This document shows positions 32,715 to 41,606 of a stretch of 64,000 bases of DNA, one piece after another (the first letter of the stretch is position 1; the number at the start of each line of letters is the position of its first letter). The position numbers and the translations under genes are program-made. Under the pieces are notes generated by a model. It saw nothing but the letters and a program-made list of their open reading frames with translations, did no database searches and was not told the DNA's origin. The stretch spans positions 1 to 64,000 of the forward strand of contig NZ_BJXB01000013.1 in NCBI RefSeq assembly GCF_007990775.1. Reading direction: 5' to 3'. The stretch is from Deinococcus cellulosilyticus NBRC 106333 = KACC 11606. GTDB lineage: Bacteria; Deinococcota; Deinococci; Deinococcales; Deinococcaceae.

Positions 32715-32731
32715 CACAGAATCACAAAAAT

Positions 32732-34378
32732 TCAGCGTTCGAAACTGCTGACCAGTTGACCATCAAGATACAGGTTGAAGACCGCATTTCCGGTCACGTT
32801 CACCTCGATGTCTGCTGAGGTGCCTGCAGCATCGGGAATCTTCACAATGCTCTTCTCCCCGGTCTCGTCCTGGACCCTCAGTTCTGCAACGCCAGGACCG
32901 AGATCGCTTGGGAAAACGTACTGGAACTTCTTGAGGGTGGTTTCAGGGGTTTCAGGGGTCTGGGTGCCAGGGTCAGGGGTCTCGGTGCCCGTTCCTCCCG
33001 GGTCAGTGGTGCCGCCTGTGGTTTCTCCGGGGTCGGTGGTGCCGCCTGTGGTTTCTCCGGGGTCAGTGGTGCCGCCTGTGGGTTCCTGGGCAGGCTGAGG
33101 AATGGGGCCTACTCTGGTCTGCCCATTGTCCCGTGAAGGTGGTGCCACAATGGGAGCCCTGGAGATGTAGATGGTCACCGGAGATCCGACAGGAACTTTT
33201 TTGTATTCGTCCGGGGTCTGGCGAATGACGGTACCTTCAGGGAGTTCACTGGTGATCTGTTGCACCTTGTTGAGGACCAGACCGGCCTTCTCCACTTCTG
33301 CTTTGGCTTCATCAAAGGTCATGCCCTTGAGGGTGGGCAGGAAGGTTTCTTTCACCTTTTTGCCACCAGAGATCAGGATGTTGATGGTGCTTCCCTTGCC
33401 CACCTGGGTTCCGGGCTCCGGGTCCTGCGCAATGATGGACCCTTTGGGAAGGGTCAGGTCATTGGGTGGAGAGGTGGTGACCGCACCGACCTTGAGCCCC
33501 ACTTCCTGCAGGGTTCGGGTGGCTTCGCCCACCGTCATGTCCGTGATCTTGGGAACACTGAGGGGGGGTGGATTGTTCACGGTGAGCGTCACCAGACGGT
33601 TCACGTTCAAACTGGTCCCGCCTTTGTGGTCCTGTTCAATCACAGTTCCAATGGCAATCCCTGGCTCTTCCCCATCCACCACGGCCACCCGAAAACCCGC
33701 ATCCACCATTGCGGTGGCTGCCTGGGTGATGCTCTTGCCGGTCACATCAGGCACAGTGAAGATGGGGGGGTTGAGGTAAGACTGGGTGGCCTTGCTCATC
33801 ACGTAGCCTGTGAGGGTCAAAAACAGCAGGCCTGGCAGCCATCCCCAGATGGTCAGGCGAGGCCTGACAGGTTTTGGCTTTCTGGGTTTGGTGGCTCGCA
33901 CCTTGGAGCTCTGCAAGGGCTTGAGGAACTCGGCATTCAGCCTTTGCACCTCCTCAATGGGACGCTCAACAAATTTCAGGCCTCTCAAAACAGGTTTGCC
34001 ATCCAGAAGACCAATGTCGGCATCCTGGGCGGCAAAGCCCTGTTCGGTCAGCACCTGCACCAGGGTGATCAGGGCTTCGACTGCAGCAGCATCCTTGACG
34101 TGTGCCTGCAGGAAATTTTCGATGGGATCGACTTCGGTGGTCTTCCAGACGGTGTAGTAGGCTCCAGGCTTGGAAACCACATCCTGCAGGAGGGGGCTTT
34201 CGCTGCCTTTCAGTGCCGTGCGGTACTTCAGGAACAGGGTGCGGGTGCTCGGGTCCACGATGGTGAACCAGTCCACACGAACCAACTCCCCACCGGGTCC
34301 GGTGGCCTCGTAGAGCGTGGAGTGGGTTTCTTTGGAGAGTTCCTGAACAATTTCGTATTTTCCGTCAATGCGGCCCAT
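32732..34378 (-). CDS. PASTA-domain protein with degenerate kinase-like N-terminus
   Basis: This 548-residue protein resembles PknB-type kinases in layout: a cytoplasmic kinase-like part (residues 1-150), a basic stretch, one membrane helix (about 178-198) and three PASTA domains (about 208-412). The kinase part is only about half the normal size and lacks the VAIK lysine, the HRD loop and the DFG motif, so it should be inactive. A Pro/Thr/Gly-rich linker with a 10-residue repeat (TGGTTDPGET) follows, then a C-terminal beta domain. It may sense muropeptides and act as a scaffold. Confidence 0.85.
   Translation of the reverse strand: MGRIDGKYEIVQELSKETHSTLYEATGPGGELVRVDWFTIVDPSTRTLFLKYRTALKGSESPLLQDVVSKPGAYYTVWKTTEVDPIENFLQAHVKDAAAVEALITLVQVLTEQGFAAQDADIGLLDGKPVLRGLKFVERPIEEVQRLNAEFLKPLQSSKVRATKPRKPKPVRPRLTIWGWLPGLLFLTLTGYVMSKATQSYLNPPIFTVPDVTGKSITQAATAMVDAGFRVAVVDGEEPGIAIGTVIEQDHKGGTSLNVNRLVTLTVNNPPPLSVPKITDMTVGEATRTLQEVGLKVGAVTTSPPNDLTLPKGSIIAQDPEPGTQVGKGSTINILISGGKKVKETFLPTLKGMTFDEAKAEVEKAGLVLNKVQQITSELPEGTVIRQTPDEYKKVPVGSPVTIYISRAPIVAPPSRDNGQTRVGPIPQPAQEPTGGTTDPGETTGGTTDPGETTGGTTDPGGTGTETPDPGTQTPETPETTLKKFQYVFPSDLGPGVAELRVQDETGEKSIVKIPDAAGTSADIEVNVTGNAVFNLYLDGQLVSSFER
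33001..33081 (-). repeat. 30 bp tandem repeat inside the PASTA protein gene
   Basis: About 2.7 copies of a 30 bp unit encode the 10-residue repeat TGGTTDPGET. Copies one and two differ at a single base. Such units can change number by slippage. Confidence 0.85.
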
Positions 34379-34475
34379 GCTGCCCTACAGTATACGTGCC
34401 AAAGCGGGCTGGCTTGTTAACGCAGGCTCATGAATCGGAAATGGAATCCTCATGTGTAACGTTTGTTACAGCGAA

Positions 34476-34503
34476 AAACCCTCTCCAGTGCTGAAGAGGG
34501 TCC
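34476..34503 (-). terminator. Terminator of the DUF1517 gene
   Basis: On the minus strand ACCCTCT and AGAGGGT close a loop of about 10 nt and are followed by TTTTTCG. Confidence 0.75.
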
Positions 34504-34516
34504 ATGAGACCACAGG

Positions 34517-35374
34517 TCAAAGTTTGGTCAGTTCAGGGTACTTCATCAGGGCCTCGTCCTCGGTGAGGAATTCCCCTTCCTGATCGGGACTCCATACCAC
34601 ATCAATGCGCACCAGACCCACCCCGGACAGGCTGGCAAGTGTGGTGACCGCCTGCTGCACATTCTGGGGGGTCACCTCCTTGCTGATCTGGGGGAGGCTG
34701 CTGGAAGCTGCCATCAGGGTCACTGCCAGATAGAACCCTCCTTTTTCCTGGTTGGAGGTGGTGCGCTGGAATTTGCCGTAATTGCTGGTGGTCTGTTCGG
34801 TGAAATCACTGCGGGCCTCTGCTGCCCAGGCCCCCACCTGCCCATCCATCTGGGCCTGATGTCCTGTGGCAGCATCGATGTAGGCGTACATCCAGCGGTC
34901 CGGGTGACGGAGCACATTCAGTGCCGCCTCGTTGAGCATGCGGGCCAGACCCTGCGCACTGGAGGTGTCTCCGGTCTGGGCGATGTGCTGCATGGCCCGT
35001 TTCACCTCGTCCCCCTCGGCCAGCAGGATCTGAACTTTGAGGGCCTGCGCCTGAGGACCGTACCCTCCTGCCACCCCTGCGGCTCCACCTTTGCGCATTT
35101 TCTGCATGGCGGACATGATCACCATGGCAATGACAATGACAAAGATGATGGTGAAAAGGCCTCCTCCCCCACCACCACCGATGAAGATGGGACCACCATA
35201 GCCGCCAGAATAACCTCCACCGGAATACCCCCCACCGGAGTATCCTCCACCCCCATCAAAGCCTCCCCCCGAGCTTCCACCCGAACTGGGCGCAGATCCT
35301 CCGAAACCACCTCCACTCTGGGCAAAAGCACTGAGGCTGACCAGCCAGAGGAACAGGGTCCAAAACGCTTTCAT
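34517..35374 (-). CDS. DUF1517-family membrane protein with glycine-rich head
   Basis: This 285-residue protein has a signal peptide (SLSAFAQ), a glycine/serine-rich segment with repeats of GGYSGG (residues about 20-72), one membrane helix (LFTIIFVIVIAMVIMSAM) and a soluble domain (VKRAMQHIAQTGDTSSAQGLARMLNEAALNVLRHPD) that matches DUF1517. The family is found in cyanobacteria, plastids and some other bacteria; function is unknown. The start follows CGGAGGTC. Confidence 0.78.
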   Translation of the reverse strand: MKAFWTLFLWLVSLSAFAQSGGGFGGSAPSSGGSSGGGFDGGGGYSGGGYSGGGYSGGYGGPIFIGGGGGGGLFTIIFVIVIAMVIMSAMQKMRKGGAAGVAGGYGPQAQALKVQILLAEGDEVKRAMQHIAQTGDTSSAQGLARMLNEAALNVLRHPDRWMYAYIDAATGHQAQMDGQVGAWAAEARSDFTEQTTSNYGKFQRTTSNQEKGGFYLAVTLMAASSSLPQISKEVTPQNVQQAVTTLASLSGVGLVRIDVVWSPDQEGEFLTEDEALMKYPELTKL

Positions 35375-35536
35375 ATTGACCTCCGTGAACGATGCGCATT
35401 GAATGCAGCGTCAGATGTACTGCATCATGCTTCATTTCTCAGAGCAGAGAAGTGAGGAATGTTGAACTCTTTCTTCACTGTACGCCTTTTGTCTGTGGAG
35501 CATGGAGAACAGGATCTTGTTTTGGATTCATGCCAT

Positions 35537-35566
35537 CGGGGGCGAGCCAGCGGCCCGCCCCTACAG
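35537..35566 (-). repeat. Palindromic repeat of the TGTAGGGGYGGGCC type, copy 2
   Basis: The reverse complement reads TGTAGGGGCGGGCCGCTGGC followed by TCGCCCCC and folds into a GC-rich hairpin. It is the inverted form of the copies at 3688 and 49344. It lies in the 230 nt gap before a hypothetical gene. Confidence 0.6.
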
Positions 35567-35606
35567 ATGTGGATACAGGCCTTCGGCCCCCGGCTTCTCC
35601 AGTAAA

Positions 35607-35981
35607 ATGCAATCAGCTATGGAAGAACCTGTAATTGTGCTTTCTCGCCAGGAACTGGACACCCTGCTGTCCTCTCTGGTGGAACGGGATGAAAAACTGG
35701 TGTTCAAGAAGGACATCAAGCCCAAAAAGACCGATGAGCCCGTGGACCTGTACGTTTTCAGTGGCCACCTGGAAGCCCTGCGCAGCGAAGAGTTGGATGG
35801 CATGCTGATGGAAACCATCGAGGACCTGGGCTACGAGGCAAAAGATGAGGATGAGGCCTGGGAGGTCATCAAAGCTTTTTACCTGCCCCGCAAGTGCTCC
35901 CTGATGAAAGTCGATGAGGACGAGTACATCATTGGAGACGAGCTGGCCCGCCGTCTGGGGCTGCTGAAAGAGGCCCCATGA
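35607..35981 (+). CDS. Hypothetical acidic protein
   Basis: This 124-residue protein (120 if the ATG at 35619 is used) is acidic and soluble, with EEPVIVLSRQELDTLLSSLVERDEKL at the start and DEDEYIIGDELARRLGLL at the end. I do not recognise its family. The open frame extends upstream to 35502 through the palindromic repeat, which makes that longer start unlikely. It overlaps the next gene by 4 nt. Confidence 0.7.
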   Translation: MQSAMEEPVIVLSRQELDTLLSSLVERDEKLVFKKDIKPKKTDEPVDLYVFSGHLEALRSEELDGMLMETIEDLGYEAKDEDEAWEVIKAFYLPRKCSLMKVDEDEYIIGDELARRLGLLKEAP

Positions 35982-36169
35982 AAAGGCCCTGGTGGTTGCT
36001 GGTTCTGCTGGGCATTGCCGGAGTGGTGCTGGGCATCAACCGCAGAAAAATCGAAGTTCCTGCTCCTGCAGAGAAACGCACCGAAAGAATCGACATCACG
36101 GCGCAGGTGGAGGCTTTCGGAAAAGAAGGCAGCAGACCCGACCCTAAAACTGGCGAGGCTCACCCTTGA
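35978..36169 (+). CDS. Small single-span membrane protein
   Basis: This 63-residue protein has one N-terminal membrane helix (WWLLVLLGIAGVVLGI) followed by a basic anchor and a polar tail. It is translationally coupled to the preceding hypothetical gene by an ATGA overlap. Nothing indicates its role. Confidence 0.65.
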   Translation: MKRPWWLLVLLGIAGVVLGINRRKIEVPAPAEKRTERIDITAQVEAFGKEGSRPDPKTGEAHP

Positions 36170-36197
36170 AGTGGCCTTTTTTGCATAGACTGTGGAC

Positions 36198-37178
36198 ATG
36201 ATAGAGCGGATCTACCTCGCAAAGCCCAGAGGCTTCTGTGCAGGTGTGGTGATGGCCATTCAGGCCGTGGAAAAAGCAGCGCAATCCCTGGAAAAACCCG
36301 TCACGGTGTACCACAGCATCGTACACAACCATACCGTGGTGGAACGCCTCGAAGACCAGTACGGTGTGCACTTCGTGGAGGACCTTGAAGGTCTGCCCAT
36401 GCTTCCTGCAGAGGGGGACACCGTGGTCTTCAGTGCCCACGGCATCAGTCCGGTGGTGCGCCAGAGGGCTGCAGAGATGGGCCTTCACACCATCGATGCC
36501 ACCTGTCCCCTGGTCACCAAGGTGCACACTGAGGCCAAAAAATACGCCCGTGAGGGGTACCACATCCTGTTGATTGGAGACAGTGCCAGGCACCAGGAGG
36601 TGATTGGAACCCAGGGAGAAGCCCCTGAGGTCACCACAGTTGTTGCTGTGCTGGGCAAGGAAAGCAAGGGCATGTCTGATGCCCACACCGTCACCGTGCC
36701 CGATCCAGATCGGGTGGTGGTCCTCACCCAGACCACCCTGAATGTCGATGATGTGTACAAAACCATCGAGGTGCTGAAAAGCCGTTTCCCCAACATGGTG
36801 ATTCCGCCCAGTGATGACCTGTGCTACGCCACCAAAAACCGGCAGGATGCCGTGAAGAACATTGCTCCCCATGTGCAGGCCTTTCTGGTCCTGACCAGCA
36901 CCCACTCCAGCAACGGCATGCGCCTGCTGGAACTGGCCGAATCCCTGTGTGGCCGCGCACACCGTCTGGAAACCGATGAAGATGTCAGAACCATCGATTT
37001 CTCAGGGGTGAACAGCATCGGCATCACGTCTGCAGCAAGCACACCTGACGATCTGGTGCAGAGGGTGGTGCAGCACTTCAGAGACCTCAACCCGAATCTG
37101 GAAGTCATTGAAGAGGGAGAGTGGGAGAACATCAAGTTCAGGGAACCCAAAAGGTTGCCTCCTGCAGCACAGGTTTGA
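36198..37178 (+). CDS. ispH: 4-hydroxy-3-methylbut-2-enyl diphosphate reductase
   Basis: This 326-residue Fe-S enzyme makes IPP and DMAPP in the last step of the MEP isoprenoid pathway. The three cluster cysteines are in AKPRGFCAGV (near residue 13), DATCPLVTKVH (near 102) and DLCYATKNRQ (near 210), with the catalytic VLTSTHSSN and HSNG-like segments. The ATG lies 6 nt after a TAGACT box, so the mRNA is probably leaderless; a GTG two codons upstream would fall inside that spacer. Confidence 0.96.
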   Translation: MIERIYLAKPRGFCAGVVMAIQAVEKAAQSLEKPVTVYHSIVHNHTVVERLEDQYGVHFVEDLEGLPMLPAEGDTVVFSAHGISPVVRQRAAEMGLHTIDATCPLVTKVHTEAKKYAREGYHILLIGDSARHQEVIGTQGEAPEVTTVVAVLGKESKGMSDAHTVTVPDPDRVVVLTQTTLNVDDVYKTIEVLKSRFPNMVIPPSDDLCYATKNRQDAVKNIAPHVQAFLVLTSTHSSNGMRLLELAESLCGRAHRLETDEDVRTIDFSGVNSIGITSAASTPDDLVQRVVQHFRDLNPNLEVIEEGEWENIKFREPKRLPPAAQV

Positions 37179-37218
37179 CACATCTGGACAGACTTTTAAA
37201 TTGCAACCACCAAAAAGA

Positions 37219-37242
37219 AGCCCCGGGGTGTCTCCCGGGGTT
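37219..37242. terminator. Bidirectional terminator between ispH and the Crp-type gene
   Basis: CCCCGGG pairs with CCCGGGG around a 6 nt loop; the minus-strand tail is CTTCTTTTTGG. The 180 nt from here to 37420 hold a short hairpin (GATGAGG / CCTCATC) but no gene that I can support. Confidence 0.75.
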
Positions 37243-37420
37243 CTGTTGTGAATGCTTTTTGTCTGATTTGAGATGAGGCTTGAAGAAAGGTCCAGTGCTC
37301 TCGGCTCTGGGAGCGGGTCCTCATCAGAGACACCTGAAATGCGGCTTCTGGCGTCCGGACCCAGTCCACTGGCGTTCGGGTGGGCTTGAATCTCAGAGGG
37401 ATGGAGCTGAAATGGGGGGA

Positions 37421-38041
37421 TTATAAGCCAGCAATGGCACGCAGGTCGGCTTCGTTGGTGAGGGCAATGCAGCGGTAGGCGGGGCTCAGGAGGCCATCGT
37501 CGCGCATTTCACCAATCAGTTTGGAGACGCTTTCGCGGGTGGCTCCGGTGCCTTCTGCAATCAGTTCGTGGGTGGCACGCACAAAGCGCACGCCTTCGGA
37601 GTCTTCCCCACCGAGGGAGGAGTCGGCGAGGTTGAGCAGGTAACGGGCGATGCGTTCACGCAGTTCACCGTCCTGGATGTGCACACCGTCGTTCATGACG
37701 CGCTGGAGCTGGGAGCTGAGGCTCTGCAGCACTTCCCAGAGGGCTTCGCCTTGCAGTTCCTGGGGGTAGATGGGGTGCACCACAGCGTCGGTGAGGGCAA
37801 TCACCTGGTGGGAGCGTTGAAGGCCGTGCAAAGCTTCTTCACCGAAGATGTCTCCGGGTTGGATGTGACGGACGGTGAGGTTGCGGCCCTGGGGGGTGAG
37901 ACGGACGGCCCTGAGCAGGCCTTTTTCAAGTCTGTAGAGGCTGGGGCTGGCGTCTCCGGTGTAGTACAGGGTGTCTCCGCGACGCAGGGGGCGGCCCTGT
38001 CCGTGTACGTCCACCATTGTGTAAGATCCGTAAGTTTTCAT
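37421..38041 (-). CDS. Crp/Fnr-family transcriptional regulator
   Basis: This 206-residue regulator has an N-terminal cyclic-nucleotide-binding fold (LRRGDTLYYTGDASPSLYRLEKGLLRA, PGDIFGEEAL) and a C-terminal HTH_Crp domain (THELIAEGTGATRESVSKLIGEMRDDGLL). The phosphate-binding cassette reads FGEEALHG without the usual R-S or R-T pair, so binding of cAMP is not certain. There is no N-terminal cysteine set for an Fe-S cluster. The start follows GGGAGGG. Deinococcus uses Crp-type proteins in stress responses; the target set here is unknown. Confidence 0.9.
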   Translation of the reverse strand: MKTYGSYTMVDVHGQGRPLRRGDTLYYTGDASPSLYRLEKGLLRAVRLTPQGRNLTVRHIQPGDIFGEEALHGLQRSHQVIALTDAVVHPIYPQELQGEALWEVLQSLSSQLQRVMNDGVHIQDGELRERIARYLLNLADSSLGGEDSEGVRFVRATHELIAEGTGATRESVSKLIGEMRDDGLLSPAYRCIALTNEADLRAIAGL

Positions 38042-38283
38042 GGTTAACCCTCCCTGGGCTGTGTGCCCGAATCGTGCTTGAAGTTGAACAAACCTTGTAC
38101 AGCTTTGTCATTCAGTATAAGCAAAACCTACTGTTCAATAGCAATTATACACACAAAGCCCCCGGAAATCTCTTGGAGGTTTTTTCATTTTACTCAGAAT
38201 GAATCAAAAATATTTCGACCCAGATGGGAAATTTCAGCTGTGTACAAGATTTGACTAAGCTTCGCTTCAGTCCCCATGCAGCC

Positions 38284-39168
38284 TCACTTCAGGAAAAGTC
38301 CGACCTCAATCGTCTGGGCAGCGGCCTGTACAGTCATTTCTGGATCACGGTTGTAACCGCCTGCCATGGTGCTCACCACTGGAATTCCATGCCCAAAACA
38401 CCAGCGAAACACCCAGGCATCCCGTGCCCCCACCCCTTCGAGGGTCAGGGCAAAACGCCCGAAGCGGTCATTGAAAAGCACGTCCACACCGGCCAAATAA
38501 AAAATGAGGTCGGGTCTGAAGCTTTCAAGGGCTGCTTTCACCTGCGTTTCCAGAACATTAAGGTAATGGACATCCGTCACCCCATCAGGCAACCCAATGT
38601 CCAGAGAGCTTTTTTCCTTTCTGAAAGGGTAGTTTCGCTCTCCATGCACACTCAAGGTAAAGACCTCCGAAAATGAAGAGAGCAGGCTGGCTGTGCCATT
38701 CCCCTGGTGCACATCCAGATCCAGCACCAGAATCCTCTTTGCCAGACCCTCTTTCAGGGCCAGATGGGTGCAGATGGCCACATCATTGAGCAGGCAGAAT
38801 CCTTCTGCCCGGTCCCGAAAGGCATGGTGGGTCCCTCCGGCCAGATTGATGCCCCATCCGGTGTTCAGTGCGTCTTGCATTGCTGCAAGCGTTCCTCCTG
38901 CTGCAGCTCTGGCACGCTCAACCACCTGCACGCTCCAGGGAAGGCCATATTCCCGTTCTTCCTGGCGGCTCATCTCGCCGTAACGCCAGCGGTTCAGGTA
39001 AGCATGGTCATGCACCGTGGCGGCCAGGTCCCAGGGCAGCAGTTCAGCATTCAAAATGGGAAGCTTCCCGAGCAGGCGGTCCCGCACCCCCGCATACTTG
39101 TACAGGGGAAAACGGTGGCCTTCGGGAAGCGGAAAAACAATGTGGGCAGGGGTGTAGGCTCTCAGCAC
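38284..39168 (-). CDS. Histone deacetylase-family (AcuC-like) deacetylase
   Basis: This 294-residue zinc hydrolase has the HDAC motifs: GGTHHAF (active-site His pair), CLLNDVAI, LDLDVHQGNGT (zinc Asp and His) and AGVDVL for the second Asp. Bacterial members deacetylate lysines of acetyl-CoA synthetase or act on acetylpolyamines. The GTG start lies 6 nt after TAGAAT, a leaderless arrangement. Confidence 0.9.
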   Translation of the reverse strand: MLRAYTPAHIVFPLPEGHRFPLYKYAGVRDRLLGKLPILNAELLPWDLAATVHDHAYLNRWRYGEMSRQEEREYGLPWSVQVVERARAAAGGTLAAMQDALNTGWGINLAGGTHHAFRDRAEGFCLLNDVAICTHLALKEGLAKRILVLDLDVHQGNGTASLLSSFSEVFTLSVHGERNYPFRKEKSSLDIGLPDGVTDVHYLNVLETQVKAALESFRPDLIFYLAGVDVLFNDRFGRFALTLEGVGARDAWVFRWCFGHGIPVVSTMAGGYNRDPEMTVQAAAQTIEVGLFLK

Positions 39169-39211
39169 AGGAGAATTCTAATGGCTGCCTTTCACCCGAT
39201 GTGTATCAGGG

Positions 39212-39910
39212 TCAGCCCATCCGGGCCTGAACCACATAGCGCTCTTCCAGAATGGGAAAACCTGCAGGTGTGGCCTGGCTGTCCCAGGTCTGTTCAAGCT
39301 CTGCCTCTGAATGTGAATCTCCATGCCAGCGCTGGTACAGCAGGAAATCCTGAAACTCAGGCAGAAATCCTCTGGTCCTGAAGGTCCATTCTCCCAGCAC
39401 ATCTGCCTGAACCTGCTCCAGCTGGTGCAACACTTTTGTGCGGATGTCCTCTGTGGGATAAACACAAAGCATGTGCGCCCCGGGAGCGGCAAAAGTTTTG
39501 ATGTGGTTCAGAAAGCTGGTCGGACCTCTTCTGGACACCAGCACATCATAGGCTCCCTTTAAACCATCAGGAACATCCGACTTCCCATCCCAGCAGACAA
39601 AATGCCCTCCGGGTACATGCTTCCTGGCCTCCACCAGAAATCCTTCCATCCAGTCATAGCCCGTCCATGAAGCGGTCAGATGGGCAAACCGACGGGCATC
39701 TGGAGCATGGGCACAGCCTGCTTCCAGCACACGCTTCTCTGAAGAGAGGCTCTGCTCCAGCAGATGGGAAAACCAGTCTTCCCCTCCCGGAGCAGAAAGC
39801 ACCTGCTTCCAGGGGTAGGCGTACTGGCCCTGGTTGGATGCCAGAGCCTGGTACCATTCTCGGGAATGGGGAAGGGTGGCTTCAAATGCAGAATGTTGTG
39901 AAGTTTCCAT
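39212..39910 (-). CDS. SAM-dependent methyltransferase, class I
   Basis: This 232-residue protein has the SAM motif I VLEAGCAHAPDARRFA near residue 65, an acidic motif II (GYDWMEGFLVEARK) and a motif IV-like stretch (YDVLVSRRGPTSFL). The substrate is unknown. The ATG at 39910 has AGAGGAG about 9 nt upstream; a TTG three codons earlier would be too close to that site. Confidence 0.78.
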   Translation of the reverse strand: METSQHSAFEATLPHSREWYQALASNQGQYAYPWKQVLSAPGGEDWFSHLLEQSLSSEKRVLEAGCAHAPDARRFAHLTASWTGYDWMEGFLVEARKHVPGGHFVCWDGKSDVPDGLKGAYDVLVSRRGPTSFLNHIKTFAAPGAHMLCVYPTEDIRTKVLHQLEQVQADVLGEWTFRTRGFLPEFQDFLLYQRWHGDSHSEAELEQTWDSQATPAGFPILEERYVVQARMG

Positions 39911-39956
39911 AAGGATCAACTCCTCTTATGGCAAGCGCAGATGGGCTGCCTTCTTT

Positions 39957-39988
39957 GCTGAAAGCTGACCACTGATCGCTGAGAGCTA
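39957..39988 (+). repeat. Dispersed GCTGA-type repeat, copy d
   Basis: GCTGAAAGCTGACC and CTGATCGCTGAGAGC follow the same heptamer pattern. It overlaps the 3' end of the IMPase gene region. Confidence 0.45.
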
Positions 39989-40762
39989 TTTCAGCACCTC
40001 AAGGATCTGCTGCTGGATTCTGCCATTGCTGAGCACCAGTGGGTCTCCATACCGGAAGGCCTCTCCCGACATGGCACTGAAGGCTCCTCCAGCCTCTTCC
40101 AGAATCAGCAGGGCAGCACTGACATCCCAGGGGTTCAGCTTGTACTCCCAGAAGCCGTCCAGCCTGCCACAGGCCACATAGGAAATGTCCAGGGCTGCAG
40201 CACCAGGACGGCGCACAGGCAGTCCCAGTTTCAGGAAACGCGAAAACTTTTCCAGGTTGGTGGGGTCACTCGCCACATCATAAGGAAAACCTGTCGCCAG
40301 CAAAGCCGGGGACATCAGGTCGGGGGTCGAGGACACCTGAATCCTGCGACCATTCAGGAATGCTCCTTGCCCCCTGATCGCAGTGAACAGTTCACTCCGG
40401 TTCGGATCGAACACCACCCCCACACTGCGCACCCCACCAATCTCCAGCCCGATGGACACACAGCTGAAAGGAAAACCGTGGGCATAATTCACGGTGCCAT
40501 CCAGAGGGTCCACCACCCACAGGTGCTCTGCTTCACGGTTCTGGCCCATCTCTTCACCCAGAATGGCGTGGTCCGGGAACTGGCCCAGGATCACTTCCCG
40601 GATCTTCTCCTCGGACTTTTTGTCCACAATGGTGACCAGATCCGAAAAATTGCTTTTGCTGGACACACCAAAATCCTGATCCCGGTAAAACAGGTGAATG
40701 GCACCGGCGCTTCTTGCTGCTTCAATGGCCACATCCAGAAAACGGTTCAGCTCTTTGCTCAT
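39986..40762 (-). CDS. Inositol monophosphatase-family phosphatase (SuhB-like)
   Basis: This 258-residue metal-dependent phosphatase has the family motifs GEEMG (metal Glu), WVVDPLDGTVNYAHGFP (metal Asp pair) and the C-terminal WDVSAALLILEEAGG. Substrates may include inositol-1-phosphate, NADP or PAP. The ATG lies 6 nt after TAAGCT, so it is probably leaderless. Confidence 0.9.
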   Translation of the reverse strand: MSKELNRFLDVAIEAARSAGAIHLFYRDQDFGVSSKSNFSDLVTIVDKKSEEKIREVILGQFPDHAILGEEMGQNREAEHLWVVDPLDGTVNYAHGFPFSCVSIGLEIGGVRSVGVVFDPNRSELFTAIRGQGAFLNGRRIQVSSTPDLMSPALLATGFPYDVASDPTNLEKFSRFLKLGLPVRRPGAAALDISYVACGRLDGFWEYKLNPWDVSAALLILEEAGGAFSAMSGEAFRYGDPLVLSNGRIQQQILEVLK

Positions 40763-40878
40763 GGGGTCAGCTTAACCCCTCAGATGTCATCCGGGCATCT
40801 GATGGAGGGGCAGGTGTCTGGTCAAATGGGCCGTGCTCACCACATTCCTGACCTGCACCCCATAAACTGGGGGTAAAG

Positions 40879-41553
40879 ATGAATTTTTCAAAATGGACCC
40901 TTTTGCTGTTGATTGTTCCAGGACTCACCTCCTGCATGTTCGTCACCCCCACACAGGGCGTGAGAGATGTGCATTTTCAGGTCAGTGACGAAATTCAGGA
41001 CATCCTTCCACACCAGCTTCTGACCCAGCAGAAGGTGCCCCGCACCCGCTGGATGGACATTCCAGAAGCCCTCAGGAAAGCACCCAATGGCAGCCTGATT
41101 CTGGCCTGCAGTGACAAGACCGTGTTTTTCAAACCCTGGGGTCCCTGCTCTCACATCACCCGAAAGTGGGACGATGACACTCTGGCAGAAGCCCGAGAGT
41201 TTTTCATGCTGAACGGCTTTCACCCATTGAAGCGCCTGTATGACTACCACGCCGTGGTGATTCTGGACGATGGCACCACCCCCGAGCAACTGAGGCGCAT
41301 GGGGTACCGCATCCGGCAGCTTGCAAACACCTATTACGACTTCACGGGTTTCCCTGGAACCTACTACTGCTCCACCTACCAGAATGAACTGGCCCGGTAT
41401 GTGGGCATGCCTGAACCCATTCCCTTCAACAAAGGTTGGAATGCCTACGTGCCAGCGGATGTCCTCACCAGCCCGAACATCAAGGTGCTCTATGTGGGCG
41501 TACAGAACCCGGATGAAGGCAAAGACAAAAAGCCACAGGTCGCGAAACCCTGA
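40879..41553 (+). CDS. Lipoprotein with permuted papain-like (YiiX/YaeF-type) hydrolase signature
   Basis: This 224-residue protein has a lipobox (GLTSC, Cys near residue 19). A His in CSHITRKW near residue 95 is followed much later by a Cys in TYYCSTYQNELARYVG near 160. The order His then Cys, and the sequence around the Cys, match permuted NlpC/P60-like amidases. Amide hydrolysis on the outer side of the membrane is a reasonable guess. It shares no operon with its neighbours. Confidence 0.6.
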   Translation: MNFSKWTLLLLIVPGLTSCMFVTPTQGVRDVHFQVSDEIQDILPHQLLTQQKVPRTRWMDIPEALRKAPNGSLILACSDKTVFFKPWGPCSHITRKWDDDTLAEAREFFMLNGFHPLKRLYDYHAVVILDDGTTPEQLRRMGYRIRQLANTYYDFTGFPGTYYCSTYQNELARYVGMPEPIPFNKGWNAYVPADVLTSPNIKVLYVGVQNPDEGKDKKPQVAKP

Positions 41554-41606
41554 GCTGCCTAAAAGAGTGACATGCTGCCGCACGGCAGATACGGTACATT
41601 AACAGG

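Noticed and set aside
33001..33081. CRISPR array
   Set aside because: The 30 bp units are adjacent without spacers and lie inside a coding sequence.
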